A stretch of DNA of 64,000 nucleotides. It comes from Prorocentrum cordatum (taxonomy: Eukaryota > Sar > Dinophyceae > Prorocentrales > Prorocentraceae). Location: positions 47,501 to 111,500 of the forward strand of contig CAUYUJ010018541.1 in NCBI GenBank assembly GCA_963575745.1, in the 5' to 3' direction. The translations under genes and the position numbers were made by a program. Shown here piece by piece: positions 31,346-42,490 of the stretch. Under the pieces are notes generated by a model, which ran no database searches, was not told where the DNA came from, and was given only the letters and a program-made list of their open reading frames with translations. Numbering within the stretch: the first letter of the stretch is position 1; every line of letters begins with the position of its first letter.

Positions 31346-32934
31346 GTCGCCCGACACCCGAGAGAGATGCGAGAAGCCCCGGGAGATCCGGCAACAGGGG
31401 GCCTGGGCCCCACAAGGAGATCTGAATCATTCAGCACAGAAAGCGTGAAGGGAGCCGAGGACACTCCACGCAGTGCCCAACGGTTGCGGATAAAATGCTC
31501 CTTTCTGTCGGGAGGAGCAGAAGAAGCTTAAATATGTGGGTAAGGTGCATCGGGGGGATGACGCGCTCGAATAAGCGAAGGGCGAGGATTAGGTAAGGTG
31601 ACCGATGAAATCGGGGCCTTGCTCCGCCCTAAGTATCGACTTGAAGTCAGACAAGAACACTACTGGCATCCCAGTGCCAGGGTCGCGTTGTGTTCGCCCC
31701 CACACACACACACACAATTATGCGGCCCGTCGTTCCCACGCAGCAATGGATGAAACTTGCAGTCTTACACGGCTCGCACCGACTACGCATGGCATTGCAG
31801 CTGCAGTGCACGGTTGTTGTCCACGCGATGAGAGCGGAAGAGATTGCTAAGGGAGTCACCCAACTCTTCAGGTTGGTTTCACAGTCGTCCAGAGCGTGCC
31901 CGACGCATCGGGTGGCCCGGACGTGCGCGTGGACCGCGCGTTGTTTTGCTGTGAGTTGTTTGGGCGGGGCATCCTGTTCTCTCTCTCTCTCTCTCTCTCC
32001 CTCTTTCTCTCTCTCTCTCTCTCGCACGCTTGACCGCTGTGTCGCGTGCATATCATACATGTAAATGTTTGTTTCGCTGGAGGAGGGGAGGGGACCTTCA
32101 GATGCTTGCATGTCTGACCTATGTTAGGAGCAATTCCTCGATTGGTGCGGAACCATGCGAGACTGTCGGTTCGTCACAACGGAAGAACTTAAATTGAGGT
32201 TTTCACATGTCTGTCATACCTTTTGATGTTTTGGCAACAGTGGCAAGCAATCGCTAGACACGGTCCTTCAGTACTTTGCAGTATGCGCAGGTGCACATGT
32301 TTGTTGACGTTTTGCCCATGACGTGTATTGTAGCCGTACGCCGATGATTCAAAGTGTCGCAGCAGCGTTCCATGTTTCGAACAGCTTGTCATATCTTGGG
32401 GGTTGTGCATGGGACTGGTACTAGTGCACCGCCCCTCTGATCTGACGTTGCAAAAACACATGCAACATCCCAAAACATCACCTCTGGAGCCCAGGACTCC
32501 ATCTTGTTGCGTAATTTTCCGAGCCGGATCGATATATGAGGGTCTTGGGGCCCGAAACCAGGCGAAAACGCCCGCTGTGAAAAAATTGCAGCGCCAGGAT
32601 CTCAGGGTGGTATTGGTCATAGTGGATCTTCTGACTGCGATGCGTTGCGCCAGCACGAGAGGACCACTTCCCCTTGGTCGCGCGGCACGGGGAGTATTTC
32701 GAGCTCATACTGATGTGCCCGCTCCTCGCCGTGGCGTCGTTGTCGCCGTCGTACCCTCGCTAGGCTCGCCTAGAACCGTGATCGTAGATGTGGGGGGGGA
32801 ACCCCGCTCCAGGAAGGCGGACGTCGTGGTTGCGGCATGGCGCCCCAGATGTTCGAGAGCCCTGGTCAGAAGAACAAAGTCGGCGTGCACGACTCCTCCT
32901 CCGCCTCCTCCTCCTGTTTGACTCGAGGAGCGAA
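31346..32934. other. Mostly single-copy stretch with a (CT)n run
   Basis: A (CT)n microsatellite lies at 31,980-32,024. Plus frames 31,690-32,064 and 32,403-32,921 and minus frames 31,647-32,111 and 32,189-32,656 overlap, and none has a motif. I see nothing else. Confidence 0.4.
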
Positions 32935-33115
32935 ACATTACATAAACATAAACATAAATGTTCGACGGTCCGCCCAGATATCTTGAATCTGCGCTGGGCC
33001 CCCTTGATGGCGCCTCCGGCGCCGCCCCTGGCGCGCACCGCAAGCCAGGGAGGTGGGTCCAGCGCGGCTCCAAGACATCCGCGCAGACCGTCGCAGGAGT
33101 ATGTTTGTGCCTTGG
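32935..33115 (+). repeat. Interspersed repeat family M, copy 1
   Basis: ACATAAACATAAATGTTCGACGG, TCTGCGCTGGGCCCCCTTG, GCGCCTCCGGCGCCGCC and CCAGGGAGGTGGGTCC align with 33,695-33,850. Confidence 0.75.
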
Positions 33116-33483
33116 TTTGTTCCTCGATGGACAGGCCTTACGGCGGCGGCATTGGATAAGGAACGTTTTCCTGCTGCCCAGACCCTGGCGCATCCCTCAT
33201 TGTTTCAAGGCGAGGTGGGTGGCCCACGTTTGGCCGCCCATCGATCGCGAGACCCTGGGCTCCTTATCGAAGGTACCCTCATCTGAAACCTCCGCCGTGA
33301 CTATGGGATTCGGGCTGGCTTCTAATGATGCCGGGCTGGTCGTGGCCTGCTCGGGTCTTTCCCGCTGCGCTGACGCGCCCGTCCCCCCCACTGACTGCGG
33401 GGGCCCGGGGCTCTCCAAGCCGCCTTGTTGCGCGGGGACGTGCTCTTCCACGGAGAACGCTCCGCCATGAATCTCTTCTCCGG
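33116..33483. other. Single-copy stretch, nothing recognised
   Basis: The plus frame 32,958-33,470 (170 codons) starts inside repeat M, so it is not called as a gene. No motif is visible. Confidence 0.4.
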
Positions 33484-33672
33484 GGCGGCCAAAGAGGGGG
33501 GTGATGACTGGGGGGGGGATATTATGGCGGGGGCCATGAGATCTCCCCAGATTTCATGGCGCCTCTTCTTGTTTCAATACTTCCCCAGCCCCGCCCTGGG
33601 CCGCGCACACGCCGCCGGACATGATTTGCGCCACCCCCCCTCTTGGACGCGCCCTTCTTGGCCGCCCCCGAC
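33484..33672 (+). repeat. Interspersed repeat family E, copy 2
   Basis: GGGGGGTGATGACTGGGGGG, AGATTTCATGGCGCCTCTTC, CTGGGCCGCGCACACGCCGC and CATGATTTGCGCC align with 16,430-16,625. It is followed at once by family M copy 2. Confidence 0.85.
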
Positions 33673-33689
33673 CTACATTCGACGAAGAA

Positions 33690-33850
33690 AAACGGCGTAA
33701 ACATAAATTGTCGGCGCTCCGCGCGGATTTTTTGGATCCGCGCTGGGGCCCCCCCGCGGCGCCACTGGCGCCGCGCCAGGGAGGGGGGTCCGTCGCGGAT
33801 GCAAGAAATCCGTGCGGACCATCGAAAGTTGACCCGTCGATCGGTGAAAG
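33690..33850 (+). repeat. Interspersed repeat family M, copy 2
   Basis: GTAAACATAAATTGTCGGCG, ATCCGCGCTGGGGCCCCCCC, CTGGCGCCGCGCCAGGGAGG and AGAAATCCGTGCGGACCATCG match 32,935-33,115. CTGGCGCCGCGCCAG is a near palindrome. Confidence 0.75.
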
Positions 33851-34387
33851 TAGTTGAAAGTAGTTATTTGGGAACTCCTACATCCCAATTTACTTCAAGC
33901 GCTTCCCTACCTCAAGAACCGGTATGCCTTCAAGAACCGATGTGTTTTTGATACGTCATGTTACTATGTGGGGGGCCTGAAACCAGCCCACTTCATCCGC
34001 CTTCCTACCTCGTGTTTCTGCCTACTTTTGCCGACCGACGTGTATGTTTATGTGCTTTGTGTCCAGCTCAGGGGTCCCACTTGAGCAGGCGGCAACGGGG
34101 GGGGGCAGCGCGGCCGAAGATTGCAGGAGCAGTGGCCCCAGAGAAGCTTCCAACGGCCCCTGAAAACTGCAACCGCGGGCCCCTCCGCCCCGAGGACGAG
34201 CACCCGCAGACTGCTCCCGCGGGAACCCTCCCAGTGCCCGCGGGAAGGCTTTGCTCCGCCGCGGTCTTCGGCGATCCGTTGCCGCCCGTCTCGCTGAGTC
34301 TCGCCACTGGTGCAGTCCGTGCCTGCCCGCTCGAGGACGCCGGGGATCCCTCCCACCTCCCCTCCGCCGCCCCAGGGCCCATCTCAA
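33851..34387. other. Single-copy stretch, nothing recognised
   Basis: No motif is visible. Frames on both strands overlap and pass into repeat K. Confidence 0.4.
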
Positions 34388-34600
34388 TCCGATCGATCCG
34401 ATTCGATATCGTCTCTGGCCGGCTCGACCCAATTCGACCCCGATATTCCGGCGATCCGATTCGGTCTGATGTTCGCGCGGCGTTGTCGCGCATTTTGGCG
34501 CAGCCAATCCGATTCGAGGCCGATTCTGTGCCAACGCAGCCCGATTCGACGCACATTCCGGTTCGGTCCGAATTCCCGATCTGACGCTGACTGATATTGC
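34388..34600 (+). repeat. Interspersed repeat family K, copy 2
   Basis: GATCGATCCGATTCGATATCG, GGCCGGCTCGACC, GGCGCAGCCAATCCGATTCG and CGACGCACATTCCGGTTCGG align with 28,882-29,095. Confidence 0.75.
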
Positions 34601-35680
34601 CTCCCCCTCGCTACTCGGGCTTACTTTTGGGACAAAGGACGCTAGCCCTGCTGCACAGGTTAGTTCATTTTAACAACGCCCTGAGCGTGTTTTTTTGCGT
34701 TTTCTAATTTGGGTTCTTGACAGGCCGAAAACGTTAAAAACACGCCGCGTGCTTTTGGTTAGCCTTTTCAGGATAGTTGCTGTTGGCGTTTTCAGATTCG
34801 TCGCTGCGGTCCAGCCTTTTTGTTTGCGCTGTTTTGCTTTATCGTCGAAGGCTCCTCCTTGTCATCTCTGCCAGCTTGGCCCCCGCGCCCCCCGCCCCGC
34901 CACCGTTCGCCCCTTCTGCCCCCCCCCCTCCCTCTCCCAGGTCGACGCACCTGCCTTTGACCCATGAGCTGCGCACACGGGGAGGGCCCAAAAACCGGTT
35001 CCCGCGCGGAGACCCCCCCAAAAAATGATGTGACACCGCTCTGACACCGGAAAGGGGGGGCGGCAGCAGGGGAGGGCGGGCTTCCGCGACGAGGCACCAG
35101 CGACGGCCACAGAAAAGCAAACTCGCATAAAGAAGACGATAGGGCCTATAGGGATACTTTTTGGCTCGCGGCTCCAAGGCGGATGACAGGGAGCAAACAC
35201 AGCGTCCGGGGCGCGTGACGATGTAAATTGGCCACCGAGGCGAATGCACGTGCAAGGGACAAAATGACACTCATTAAAGCGCAAGCTGCGTCGGCAGGAA
35301 ACCGATCCAGACATCCCAACAGGTGGGGACGCAGGCGCGGCGACCGGCGGTGGAACGATAGGGATACGCAAGGAGAAGGAAACACGCGATCTACGGGTCT
35401 GACAACGCTAAAACATGGTCTGGAAACGCTAAAACAACACGTTTTGTTCTTAGTGTTTTCAGTTTTGGGGTTGAGACATGATAACGCGGAATCAAAGTTT
35501 CAAGACGCCGAGCAGAAAACGCTGAAAAAAACGCCCTGGGCAGATGCAAGACGAACCAAGCTGCACAGCGGTGCGCTTCCACGGGCGCTGATCCTGCACA
35601 CGGGCAAGGCTCAAGGGCATCTTGGGGGGAAAGGCTCGCAAGGTCAGCTCGGAGTCTTCCCCTTCCCGGGCCTCTTTTAA
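34601..35680. other. Single-copy stretch with inverted GCGTTTTTTT words
   Basis: GAGCGTGTTTTTTTGCGTTTTC (34,683) resembles the reverse complement of CAGAAAACGCTGAAAAAAACGC (35,513), so a short decayed inverted repeat may lie ~830 bp apart. Frames on both strands are unassigned. Confidence 0.35.
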
Positions 35681-35682
35681 GG

Positions 35683-35775
35683 GGCCTCTTGGGCCGACGT
35701 GGGGGCCCCCGGGGCCGCCTGGGGGCGAACTTGGGACGATTTTGGAGCCCCGTGGGCCGTCTCGGACGCAATGAC
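35683..35775 (+). repeat. Family F minisatellite, short block
   Basis: GGGGCCTCTTGGGCCGACGT, CTTGGGACGATTTTGG and GCCCCGTGGGCCGTCTCGG words. Related diverged words occur at 35,920-36,050. Confidence 0.6.
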
Positions 35776-36689
35776 TACACCTTAGGCGATGCTTAAGAAA
35801 ACTTAAGCTTTCGGCCAGAGTCTCGATTATTCTTAACGTTTCAATGTAAATCTTAAGATTGTAATAGAAATGTTGGGTTTTTATTCAAGATCTTCCCAAC
35901 GGCTGTCTGTGAGCACTCTCTGGCCGTCTGGGGCGCGTCACGGACCGTCTCGAGGTTTGCCTTGATCACCGTGAAGCTGCCCTGGGCCACTTCGACGCTT
36001 TCGTGGACTGTCTTGGCGTTTCCTTTGGGCCGTCTTGAGGCGCCTCGGGGCTCTGGACAGGCTCCAGGGGCCCCAGGGATGCGTTTAGGAGCTCGTGCCC
36101 CCGGCCACGCCCCTTCAACAGTCTTTCGGACCCCAGGGGAAGGAGACAAGGGGAGGGGGACAGCCAACAATTTCACACGCATTTGCACCCTGGGCTAGCG
36201 GGGGTCGGCGGATCATTGATGTATGCGCCCATTGTGTTGCGCCGTTTTTTGGCGGGTTGTTTCCTTGTCATGATTGCATTTCGTATTGATTGTATGCGGC
36301 ACGTGTCGCACGGCTGATGCAACAGATAGTGCAGTATGTGGCGCAATCACCTAATTATGTTTGCACGATACGTCATATTATATGTGTCATGCCATGATGT
36401 TGGCACTATGCTCGTATAGCAATGCGTTAATATAATATGAGGCGTCAGCTGTACTGGGTGGCATGTGGCGGTCCAGCCGTTCATACTAGCATTAGAAGCG
36501 TCGGTATGTTTGCGGCGTCACTTGCTCACGACGGTTTATGAATGTGCCTGAAGGTGCTTTGCTCGACATAGCCTCGATTACTGCAGGGACAGATATAGCA
36601 TACCTTTCCGGATGGGATTGGGCAAGGAAAGCACATGCGTTTGAAGTGGTGCCATGGTTTTCGTCCAGAAGAATGTTGCCGATGTGTAT
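35776..36689. other. AT-richer single-copy stretch, no gene recognised
   Basis: CTTAAG hexamers cluster at 35,791-35,857. At 36,280-36,500 the sequence is AT-rich with no frame above 70 codons. Confidence 0.4.
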
Positions 36690-36774
36690 TTCTCTCTCTC
36701 TCTCTCTCTCTCTTTCGTTTAGTATATCTCTCTCTCTCTATGTCTCTCTTTCTCTCTCTCTCTCTCTCTCTTTT

Positions 36775-36829
<55 letters not shown>
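36690..36829. repeat. (CT)n microsatellite
   Basis: CTCTCT runs broken by TTTCGTTTAG and a T9 run. Confidence 0.97.
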
Positions 36830-36831
<2 letters not shown>

Positions 36832-37412
36832 CCAGATTGAATACAGTGTCTTCGTTTTTTCCTCGATTCGTACATGTCCAATGTCGCTCAGCATGCGAGC
36901 GTGAAGGGTGGTAGGATGTATGCTGGCCTGGTGCCACGAAGAGCAGTGCCTGTTGCTACCGCCCGCCGTAGCGAACAATTTGCAATCGGGATTCTGGCTG
37001 TGTTTGTCGACCTCTGCTGGCAGGGTGTCGTTCGCGCTGGCGCGCCCATCGGAAGGCGGATTGTGCTCGCGCTAGCGCACCCACGGGAAGGCGCAAGTTA
37101 CAGTGCGTTGACAGCGTCGCGGTATCGGTACAGTCGGACCGAGGTATAAGATCGAGGTCGGTTCGGGGAGGGTACCCTAATGTTCTTCGTGTCTGTTGGT
37201 TGTGCTTAGGCATCTTGGGGAGGATACTCTTGGATGTTCTGTTTGTTTTTGCCGGCGAAGGTCTCGTGTTCTTGGAGGATGTTCTTCTGGCCTAGGTCCG
37301 ACCGTATTGGGTATCACATGAATCTGAGCATTCTCGCTCAGAAATGCAGTCTTCTTGATGTCTGCCAGCCGAGACCCCTTCCCAGCCGGCGGTCAGCATC
37401 GAGGGCAGGCAG
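36830..37412. other. Single-copy stretch, nothing recognised
   Basis: Short frames only, with no motif or repeat. Confidence 0.4.
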
Positions 37413-38000
37413 GCGGAGGAGGAGGAGAAAGAGAAATGAGAGGAGCAGGAGGAGGAGGAGGAGGAGGAGGAGGGAGGACGAGGATGGAGGAGGAGAAGGT
37501 GGGAGGAAGAGGATGGAGGAGGAGAAGGTGGGAGGAAGAGGATGGAGGAGGAGGAGGAGGAGGAGGAATGTCGCCGCCGCCGCTCCGCTGTCTGCCTTGC
37601 TGCTGCCCTGCTCCTCCTCCCCTCCTCGTGCACTTCACTGTTGCGAACACCGCGGGCACATCGTCTTTCGGGGAAGTGCGCAGCAGCAGAAGGGAGGAGG
37701 AGGGAGGAGAAGGGAGGAGGAGGAGGGAGGAGGAGGAGGAGGAAGGGAGGAGGAGGAGGAGGAGGAGGAGGGAGGAGGAGGAGGAGGAGGAGGAGGAGGA
37801 GGAGGGAGGTCAGACGCGGCGGTCGCTTCGACCAAGTCGGTGCAGCATGAAAGCAGGAGGAGGGGGGAGGGGGAGGACGAGGAGGAGGGGGGAGATGGAG
37901 GAGGAGGAGGAGAAGGGACAAGGGAGGAGGAGGAGGAGGAGGAGGAGGAGGAGGAGGAAGAAGAGGAGGAGGAGGACGACGACGATGAGGATGCAGGAGA
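37413..38000. repeat. (GGA)n microsatellite with an internal unique island
   Basis: GGA/GAG runs flank a unique GC-rich island at 37,568-37,690. At 37,490-37,545 a 30-bp unit GGTGGGAGGAAGAGGATGGA is duplicated. The long frames are artefacts. Confidence 0.93.
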
Positions 38001-38239
38001 CGGGAGGGGGAGCTGCAGGAGCCTGAGGAGGGAGGACGAGAGCACACCCAGGGGGTATCAGCGCTGTTGCTGTATATGATCCATCACGTCACCGCCTCGA
38101 AAAGTCCGTGCGCGCCTTCCTCTTCACCACTCGACCCGCCCACCTGGAGGAGCACCCACTGGGCCTGCCACTCAGGCCGAATCTTTGTCTTGAGCATGAT
38201 CTGTGCCTGGAGTGCGAGTTGTCAAGACCGCGACAGGCT

Positions 38240-38780
38240 TCGGCCATACAAGCGCAGCGTAGCGAGATGTCCAGCGAGGGCCCGCTTCGAAGAGGGCCCG
38301 CCCCCCATCCGTTTCGGTGTTGCACAAGTGTGTTGCACAAGTGTGCCGTCTTGGTCACCAAGTCCGAGGAAGTTCAGAGCGAGGGCCTCGTGTTGAAAAG
38401 GAGCCGCCAGCCCTCCGTGCAGCTGTCACGTACGTTCAAGCTTCTCATCGTTGAACTTTTTGGGGGAATTTGAACCAGAGCCCCATTCTGGAAAGAGGCC
38501 GCCCTCCACCCCTGTAACGGCTGCATGCTTTCAGGACGAATGCGCACGGCACTGAAGCGAAAGCCCCAGTTTGACGAGGAACCGCCTTCCATATTTGTGA
38601 CTGTTGCGAGAGGTTAGAACAAAGATGCGCGGCACCAACGCTGTAGTAGCCCCATTTTGAAAAATAAATCGCCCGCTATCTTTGTAACGAATGTGCGCAG
38701 CACTCATGCGAGAGCGCCATCTTGAAAAGGGCCCGCCATCCATCTGCGCAGTGATTAACACCCGACCCGCACTATCGGCA
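38240..38780 (-). repeat. Satellite N, left array (inverted relative to 40.7 kb)
   Basis: Units of roughly 80-110 bp contain GAATGCGCACGGCACTGAAG, CGAAAGCCCCAGTTTGA and GCCCGCCATCCATCTG variants near 38,535, 38,615, 38,690 and, more diverged, 38,245. Their reverse complements appear at 40,660-41,140. Confidence 0.75.
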
Positions 38781-38827
38781 CGTCGTGGTGTGCGACATGG
38801 AGGAGTTATCTATAACAAGTCAAAGGA

Positions 38828-39085
38828 ATGGACGAGGAGGAGGGAGGAGGCAGCAGAGGGTAGAGGGAAAAGCGGAGGCGGTGGAGGAGGAGGAGGAGGA
38901 GAAGGAGGAGGAGGAAGAGGAAGACGAGCAGCAAGAACAGGAGGACGACGCGAAGGAGGAGGACCAAGAGGGGCAGACGAGGAGGATGTGTTGGGAAGAT
39001 GGGGAGAAGAAGCCCGACGAGGCGGAGAAGAAGAAGAAGAAGAAGAGGAGGAGCAGGAAGAGGAGGAGGAGGAGGAGGAGCAGCT
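38828..39085. repeat. (GGA)n microsatellite
   Basis: GAG/GGA/GAA triplet run; the frames over it are artefacts. Confidence 0.93.
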
Positions 39086-39636
39086 GGACGAGCTGGAGGG
39101 GGGGGGTGACTTGTGGGCCAAAGGTTTCCGCGCCAGCCCCCTTCGAGAACCCCTGCGCTCGCGTGCGGAGCGCGCAGCCGTGCCCTGCTGAGGGGGCGTG
39201 CCAGGACGCCTCCTGGACAGAGCAGAAGCCCACGGTACGCGGCCGACCGGGTCCCGGTCGAAGCTGGCGCGTCCATGCGCCAGTTCTGGGAGGACTTTGC
39301 GCCCGCCGCGGGCGCTTGCTTCGGGGGGGTCGTGGGCGGGTGCCATCGGTTTGTCGTCGCAGGTGTTGTCGTGTAGGTTCGATTTGGTTTCGGATCGCTT
39401 TCGGAGGGCATCGGGGGACACCGACGGGCCACGACGGTTTTGTGTTTGGATTGTCCTCGGAGGGTTGCCAGGTGCCTCTGGAGGTCGTTCTTCGCTGTGC
39501 GGGAGCAGTTCACAGCACATAAGCTTAAGCGCAGCACGTGCCATGCTCGACGCACGAAGGAGGAAGAGCACAGGAAGGAGGGGCGGATGACGAGGGCGAG
39601 GCTTCCTCCCGCGGGCGCGCCTCCTCGCTCCCCTCC
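39086..39636. other. Single-copy island between microsatellites
   Basis: Overlapping frames on both strands show no motif. The 489-codon minus frame 38,806-40,275 crosses three microsatellites and is an artefact. Confidence 0.4.
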
Positions 39637-39747
39637 CTCCCTCCCTCCCTCCCGCCTTCCCTCACTCCTCCCGCCTTCCCTCCCTCCCTCCCTCCCTCCT
39701 TCCCTCTCTCTCCTCATCCACCTCCTCATCATCAGTACCACCATCAT

Positions 39748-39778
<31 letters not shown>

Positions 39779-39804
39779 AGCATCATCATCATCGTCTTAA
39801 TCGC

Positions 39805-39867
<63 letters not shown>

Positions 39868-40552
39868 CATCATCAGTATCATCATCATCATCAGCAGCAG
39901 CATCAGCATCATCGTCATAATCGTCATCATCAGCACCATCATCATCACCATCATAATCATAAACATCGTCAGCGTCATCGTCAACTTCATCATCTGCAGC
40001 AGCATCATTATTATCATTAGCAATATCATTATCATCGTCATATTAGTTAACACCAGTATCATCACGAACATCACTAACATCATTATATGCATCAGCATCT
40101 TTATCGACAACAGTGGCAGCATCATCATCATTATTATAATCCCCATCATCATCAGCAGCATCATCACTCTTCTTCTCCTCCATCGATCTCCCTCCTCATC
40201 TTCCTCCTCCCTCACCCTCCTCCACCTCCTCATTCTCCTTCTCCTTCTCCTCCCTCCTCCCTCCTCCTGTTGCACTCGCTACACGTCTTAGGCTCCTCCG
40301 CTCGCACTTTCCGTCCCCGCCACAGTGCCGCTCGCATTTGCGGCGGCGTTGTCGGAGGCAGCGCCCTCGCCCTGACCAGTTGGGGCGCGCCCCGCTGCTG
40401 CACGTCCGCCCTGGGTGGGTGCAGCTTCTCCTCCCTCCTCCTTCCTCCATGTTTTTCCTCCACTCCTCCTACTCCCTCCTCCTCCCTCCCTCCCTCCACT
40501 CTGCCTTCCTCCCTCCTTCTCCTCCCTCCTCCCTCCCTCCTCCACTTCTGTT
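39637..40552. repeat. (CCCT)n, (CAT)n and (TCC)n microsatellite cluster
   Basis: CCCT/CCTT repeats lie at 39,637-39,712, ATC/CAT triplets at 39,735-40,170 and TCC-rich sequence at 40,170-40,260 and 40,425-40,552. A unique island with GCGGCGTTGTCGGAGGCAGC lies at 40,290-40,425. Confidence 0.95.
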
Positions 40553-40654
40553 CTTTCTGAATAACTCCCCCATGTCGCACACCCAGGCGTGTCAGCAGGG
40601 CGGGCCGGGCGTTTCGCCTGAGACTTCCTCCCCACTAATGATCCTGAAGCTTGA

Positions 40655-41145
40655 TATCTGCAGCGGCTTCAAGGATAGAGGGCGGGTCGTTTTCAAAACG
40701 TGGCTCTCGCCTCAGCGCCGTGCGCATTCGTTTGAAAAGTTTGCAACAGTTTCAAGGATAGTGGGCGGGTCGTTTTCAAAATGTGGCAAAGTGTGCAACA
40801 GCTTCGAGGATGGAGGGCGGGTAGTTTTAACAATGTGGCTCTCGCTGTATCGCCGCGCAGATTCGTTTGAAAAGTCTTCAACAGTTTCAAGTCAGGAGGG
40901 CGGTCAACTTTCAAAATGTACCTATCGCTTCAGTGCCGCGCACATTCTTGTTTGAAGTTTGTTTGCACCATGTTCAAGGATGAAGGGCGGGCCCTTTCCA
41001 AAATGTGGCTCTCGCTTTAGCACCGCGCACATGTGGCTTCTGAGGCTGCAACAGCTTCAAGGATGGATGGCGGGTCGTTTTCAAAGTGTGGCTCTCGCCT
41101 CATCGCCGCGCACATTCGTTCACAAAAGTTTGCAACAGTTTCGAG
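40655..41145 (+). repeat. Satellite N, right array
   Basis: GGGCGGGTCGTTTTCAAAAC, GTGGCTCTCGCxTCAGCGCC, GCGCATTCGTTTGAAAAGTT and TGCAACAGTTTCAAGGAT recur near 40,719, 40,855, 40,937, 41,025 and 41,105. The array faces the inverted array at 38,240-38,780 across about 1.9 kb. Confidence 0.8.
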
Positions 41146-41149
41146 GATA

Positions 41150-41345
41150 CGTATGGTTGAAATCCCAGGAATTGTGTTCTGGCACGAGTTAGGACAGCCA
41201 GGACGCAACAGTCACGTTGAGTCGCGGTGTTGAAGTCCCACGAGCGGTGCTCTGGCACGACTGAGGATTGTCAGGACGCAATAGTGATGTTGATTCGCGG
41301 CGTCAAGTCCCAGGAATGGTCTGTTGCCCTGATTGGGGATTTTCA
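41150..41345 (+). repeat. ~66-70 bp tandem repeat, three units
   Basis: CAGGACGCAACAGTCACGTT, GAGTCGCGGTGTTGAAGTCC and GAGCGGTGCTCTGGCACGAC recur at about 41,203 and 41,271, with an upstream partial unit (AAATCCCAGGAATTGTGTTC). Confidence 0.75.
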
Positions 41346-41474
41346 GACGCGTGCCTTCCAATGGGGCACGTCCCCCAATGAACGCAAATGCTCGTAGGGA
41401 CCTATTAAGAGGAAATTTGGAAGGAGGGTTGATTGTAACATCATTGATGCGTCTTGGGCTCACGCTTGTCTCTC

Positions 41475-41950
41475 CTCCTCCTCCTCCTCCGCCGCCTCCT
41501 CCTCCGCGACAGTGACACAGCCAGCGTTTTGCCAGCGGCGCGAAGGTACAAGAGAAGCGCCCGAGCAACAGAGACAAAAGCTCGCTCCTCCTCCCCCCTC
41601 GCCCCCCGCCCGCCCCCCTCCTGCGTGCTCGGCGGCCGCCCCCCCACCCCCCCCTTACCCTCGCCCCCCCACCCCCTGCGTGTCCGGCGGCCGCCCCCCC
41701 ATCCCCTCGCCCGCCCCCTCGCCCGCCCCGCCCCCCCCCCCCCCCCCTCTCCCTCGCCGCCTCCCCCCCCCCCTTCGTTCTCGGCGACCACCCCACCCCC
41801 CGCGCCGCCAGAGGAGCCGCCAGAGGGTGCCCCTCGGCCCGGTGCGTGGGCGACGGCGCTGCAGCCAGCGCGCCCCCGGGGGGAGGGCGGCAGCAACGCG
41901 GGCGGCGACGCAGCTCCCTCCACTTCCTCCTTGTACCCAGACCCCCTGGA
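41475..41950. repeat. TCC run and C-rich low-complexity stretch
   Basis: (TCC)n at 41,475-41,505 is followed by CCCCCC-rich DNA (41,640-41,790) holding a duplicated CCCTGCGTG(C/T)(T/C)CGGCGGCCGCC unit at 41,619 and 41,671. No gene is visible. Confidence 0.7.
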
Positions 41951-41951
41951 G

Positions 41952-42142
41952 CCATGAAAAAATCACGACGGGAGGTTTTTCCATATTTTTGCTGCCTCTG
42001 GGGGCCCTCACATGCCGTCACCGAGCCTCGGGACCATCAAAAAACGGCTCAGGATGAGAAACCAGTCCCGGGGAGTGGGTCCAGACCTCTGGGGGTCGAC
42101 GTCATAAAAAAAATCATGACGTCGGGGATCTGGGCTGTAAGG
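41952..42142 (+). repeat. Interspersed repeat family D, copy 3
   Basis: AAAAAATCACGACGGGAGGT, GAGCCTCGGGACCATCAAAA, GTCCAGACCTCTGGGGGTCG and ATGACGTCGGGGATCTGGGC align with 14,677-14,855. Confidence 0.85.
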
Positions 42143-42149
42143 CACCACG

Positions 42150-42312
42150 ACGGGAAGTTTTTGGCAGTTTTCGGGCCTCCGGGGGCCCTCGCCGGGTCCC
42201 GGGATCGTCAAAGAACGGCTCGGATTGAGGAGCCGGTCCCGAGGAAAGGGTCGGGACTTTCGGGGGCCCGCGCTGCGGAGAAGAACACGACGCAGGAGTT
42301 CTAGGTCTTGGG
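42150..42312 (+). repeat. Interspersed repeat family D, copy 4
   Basis: CACGACGGGAAGTTTTTGGC, GGGTCCCGGGATCGTCAAAG, GAGCCGGTCCCGAGG and ACACGACGCAGGAGTTCTAGG. It is in tandem with copy 3, and its frame reads PPGALAGSRDRQRT. Confidence 0.8.
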
Positions 42313-42354
42313 GCTGCTCACGCAGGCCTTCCGAGTGCGGCCCAAGCAGATGGT

Positions 42355-42490
42355 GTCGGAGAATATCCCGCATCGCCGACGCATCGGTGATGCGGCTCCA
42401 TATGGAGCCCGAGCTTCTCCACACCGACGTCGCCGATGAATCGCCGACTATGCCGATGCACCGGCGATGCATCGGCGATGCGGCACGATC
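42355..42490. repeat. GATGCATCGGCGATGC palindromic word cluster
   Basis: ATCGCCGACGCATCGGTGATGC, GCGATGCATCGGCGATGCGG and GCCGATGAATCGCCGA are permutations of one self-complementary word. This gives many possible hairpins. Confidence 0.65.

Noticed and set aside
38806-40275. 489-codon minus frame with Met/Ile/Leu-rich half
   Set aside because: The Met/Ile-rich part is a CAT/ATC microsatellite, so it is not a membrane protein.
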